Assembly: GCF_004785935.1 (NCBI RefSeq)
Contig: NZ_SRRP01000001.1
Location: 62,001-126,000, forward strand
DNA from: Streptococcus rubneri
Lineage (GTDB): Bacteria > Bacillota > Bacilli > Lactobacillales > Streptococcaceae
Reading direction: 5' to 3'
Length of the DNA: 64,000 bases
Numbering within the stretch: the stretch's first letter is position 1; the number at the start of each line of letters is the position of its first letter. The notes beneath the pieces were generated by a model. The model saw only the letters and a list, made by a program, of their open reading frames with translations. It searched no databases and had not been told where the DNA came from. A program made the position numbers and the translations under genes. Of the stretch, positions 63,304 through 64,000 are shown piece after piece.

Positions 63304-64000
63304 ATGAATGTAACCTTGCACGAAGTGGCTCGTGTCCTGGCTGTTCGCAATGATATCAGTCAATTTGAAGATTTTGATTTACAGAAGCCAGAATTTGATA
63401 GTCGTCTTATTGGTCCGGGGGATCTCTTTGTCCCTCTCAAGGGGGCGCGTGATGGGCATGATTTTATTGAAACCGCCTTTGAAAATGGGGCTGTAGCGAC
63501 CTTGTCTGAAAAAGAAGTAGAAGGCCACCCGTATTTGTTGGTAGATGATGTTCTAGGGGCCTTTCAAAAATTAGCACAATATATTTTGGAGAAGAGTCAA
63601 GTAGATGTCTTGGCAGTCACCGGTTCAAACGGTAAGACAACGACCAAAGATATGTTGGCTCAACTGCTGTCTACTACTTATAAAACCTATAAAACACAAG
63701 GGAACTACAACAATGAGATTGGCCTTCCTTACACGGTTCTCCATATGCCAGAAGGAACAGAGAAGCTTGTCCTTGAAATGGGACAGGACCATCTAGGCGA
63801 TATTCATCTCCTCTCAGAAATTGCCCATCCAAAAGCAGCCATTGTGACCCTCATTGGGGAAGCTCACCTGGAGTTTTTCAAAGATCGCAAAGAAATCGCT
63901 AAAGGGAAATTGCAAATTGCGGATGGCATGCCAGCTGGTGGCTTGCTCCTAGTGCCGGCCGATCCGATCGTGAATGCCTACCTCCCTGAAAAACAAACAG
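63304..64000 (+). CDS. murF: UDP-MurNAc-tripeptide--D-Ala-D-Ala ligase, N-terminal part (3' end outside window)
   Basis: Adds D-Ala-D-Ala, made by ddl upstream, to the UDP-MurNAc-peptide. The visible 232 codons comprise the uridine-binding domain (start MNVTLHEVARVLAVRND, ..DSRLIGPGDLFVPLKGARDGHDF) and the ATP site VTGSNGKTTTKDM, then GNYNNEIGLP and LEMGQDHLGDI. SD AGAGGAG. Confidence 0.96.
   Translation, partial: MNVTLHEVARVLAVRNDISQFEDFDLQKPEFDSRLIGPGDLFVPLKGARDGHDFIETAFENGAVATLSEKEVEGHPYLLVDDVLGAFQKLAQYILEKSQVDVLAVTGSNGKTTTKDMLAQLLSTTYKTYKTQGNYNNEIGLPYTVLHMPEGTEKLVLEMGQDHLGDIHLLSEIAHPKAAIVTLIGEAHLEFFKDRKEIAKGKLQIADGMPAGGLLLVPADPIVNAYLPEKQT

Overview
The window is a Streptococcus chromosome segment. 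The evidence is the low-GC Firmicute gene content and the pneumococcus-like gene orders xseA-xseB-ispA-tlyA-argR-recN, glmU-nudix-macP-mtnN and pbp2b-recR-ddl-murF. Dense SD-led ORFs and many TGNTATAAT extended -10 promoters fit as well. Protein sequences look like an oral mitis/sanguinis-group species, perhaps near S. parasanguinis or S. australis; the species is my inference.

Layout. 1-2.2 kb: the end of a sugar ABC importer operon with a GH32 fructosidase, then a LysR remnant. 2.3-9.7 kb: a housekeeping run (exonuclease VII, prenyl synthase, TlyA, ArgR, RecN, a phosphoesterase, DegV, HU). 9.8-14 kb: a small membrane protein, perR, gpmA and metG, separated by structured intergenic repeats. 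14.2-19.4 kb: accessory membrane proteins, a dead IS200-type element and an alpha/beta hydrolase. 19.5-28.4 kb: an antimicrobial-peptide sensing and export region. It has one BceRS-type two-component system, two BceAB-type transporters each preceded by a perfect BceR-type box, a 42-codon ORF, and two divergent SemiSWEET genes between the transporters. 28.4-35.5 kb: an orphan peptide-binding lipoprotein, a PadR operon, an amino-acid permease, a DUF2829 (Tad2-family) gene and an SDR.

36.1-50.9 kb is the most unusual region. It holds 24 consecutive plus-strand genes, almost all small, acidic and cytosolic. The recognisable ones belong to polymorphic-toxin immunity families (SUKH/SMI1-KNR4, Imm51, Imm26, Imm50, DUF4304, NTF2-like), with HEAT-like and leucine-rich proteins in paralogous pairs. 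No toxin, secretion gene or recombinase lies among them. It looks like an orphan immunity array that would protect against toxins delivered by neighbours. Genes without a family name inside it are candidates for new immunity families.

50.9-64 kb: a translationally coupled Nudix / PEP-utilising TIM-barrel / ASCH trio, then cell-wall and repair genes (glmU, macP, mtnN, nth, xth, pbp2b, recR, ddl, murF).

Three intergenic repeat families stand out. One is a ~144-nt multi-stem element (two copies) whose arms differ in sequence but keep their pairing, as expected for a structured RNA. One is a ~182-bp three-hairpin element (two near-identical copies in opposite orientation plus one likely degenerate relative). 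The last is a 49-bp tandem duplication behind gpmA.
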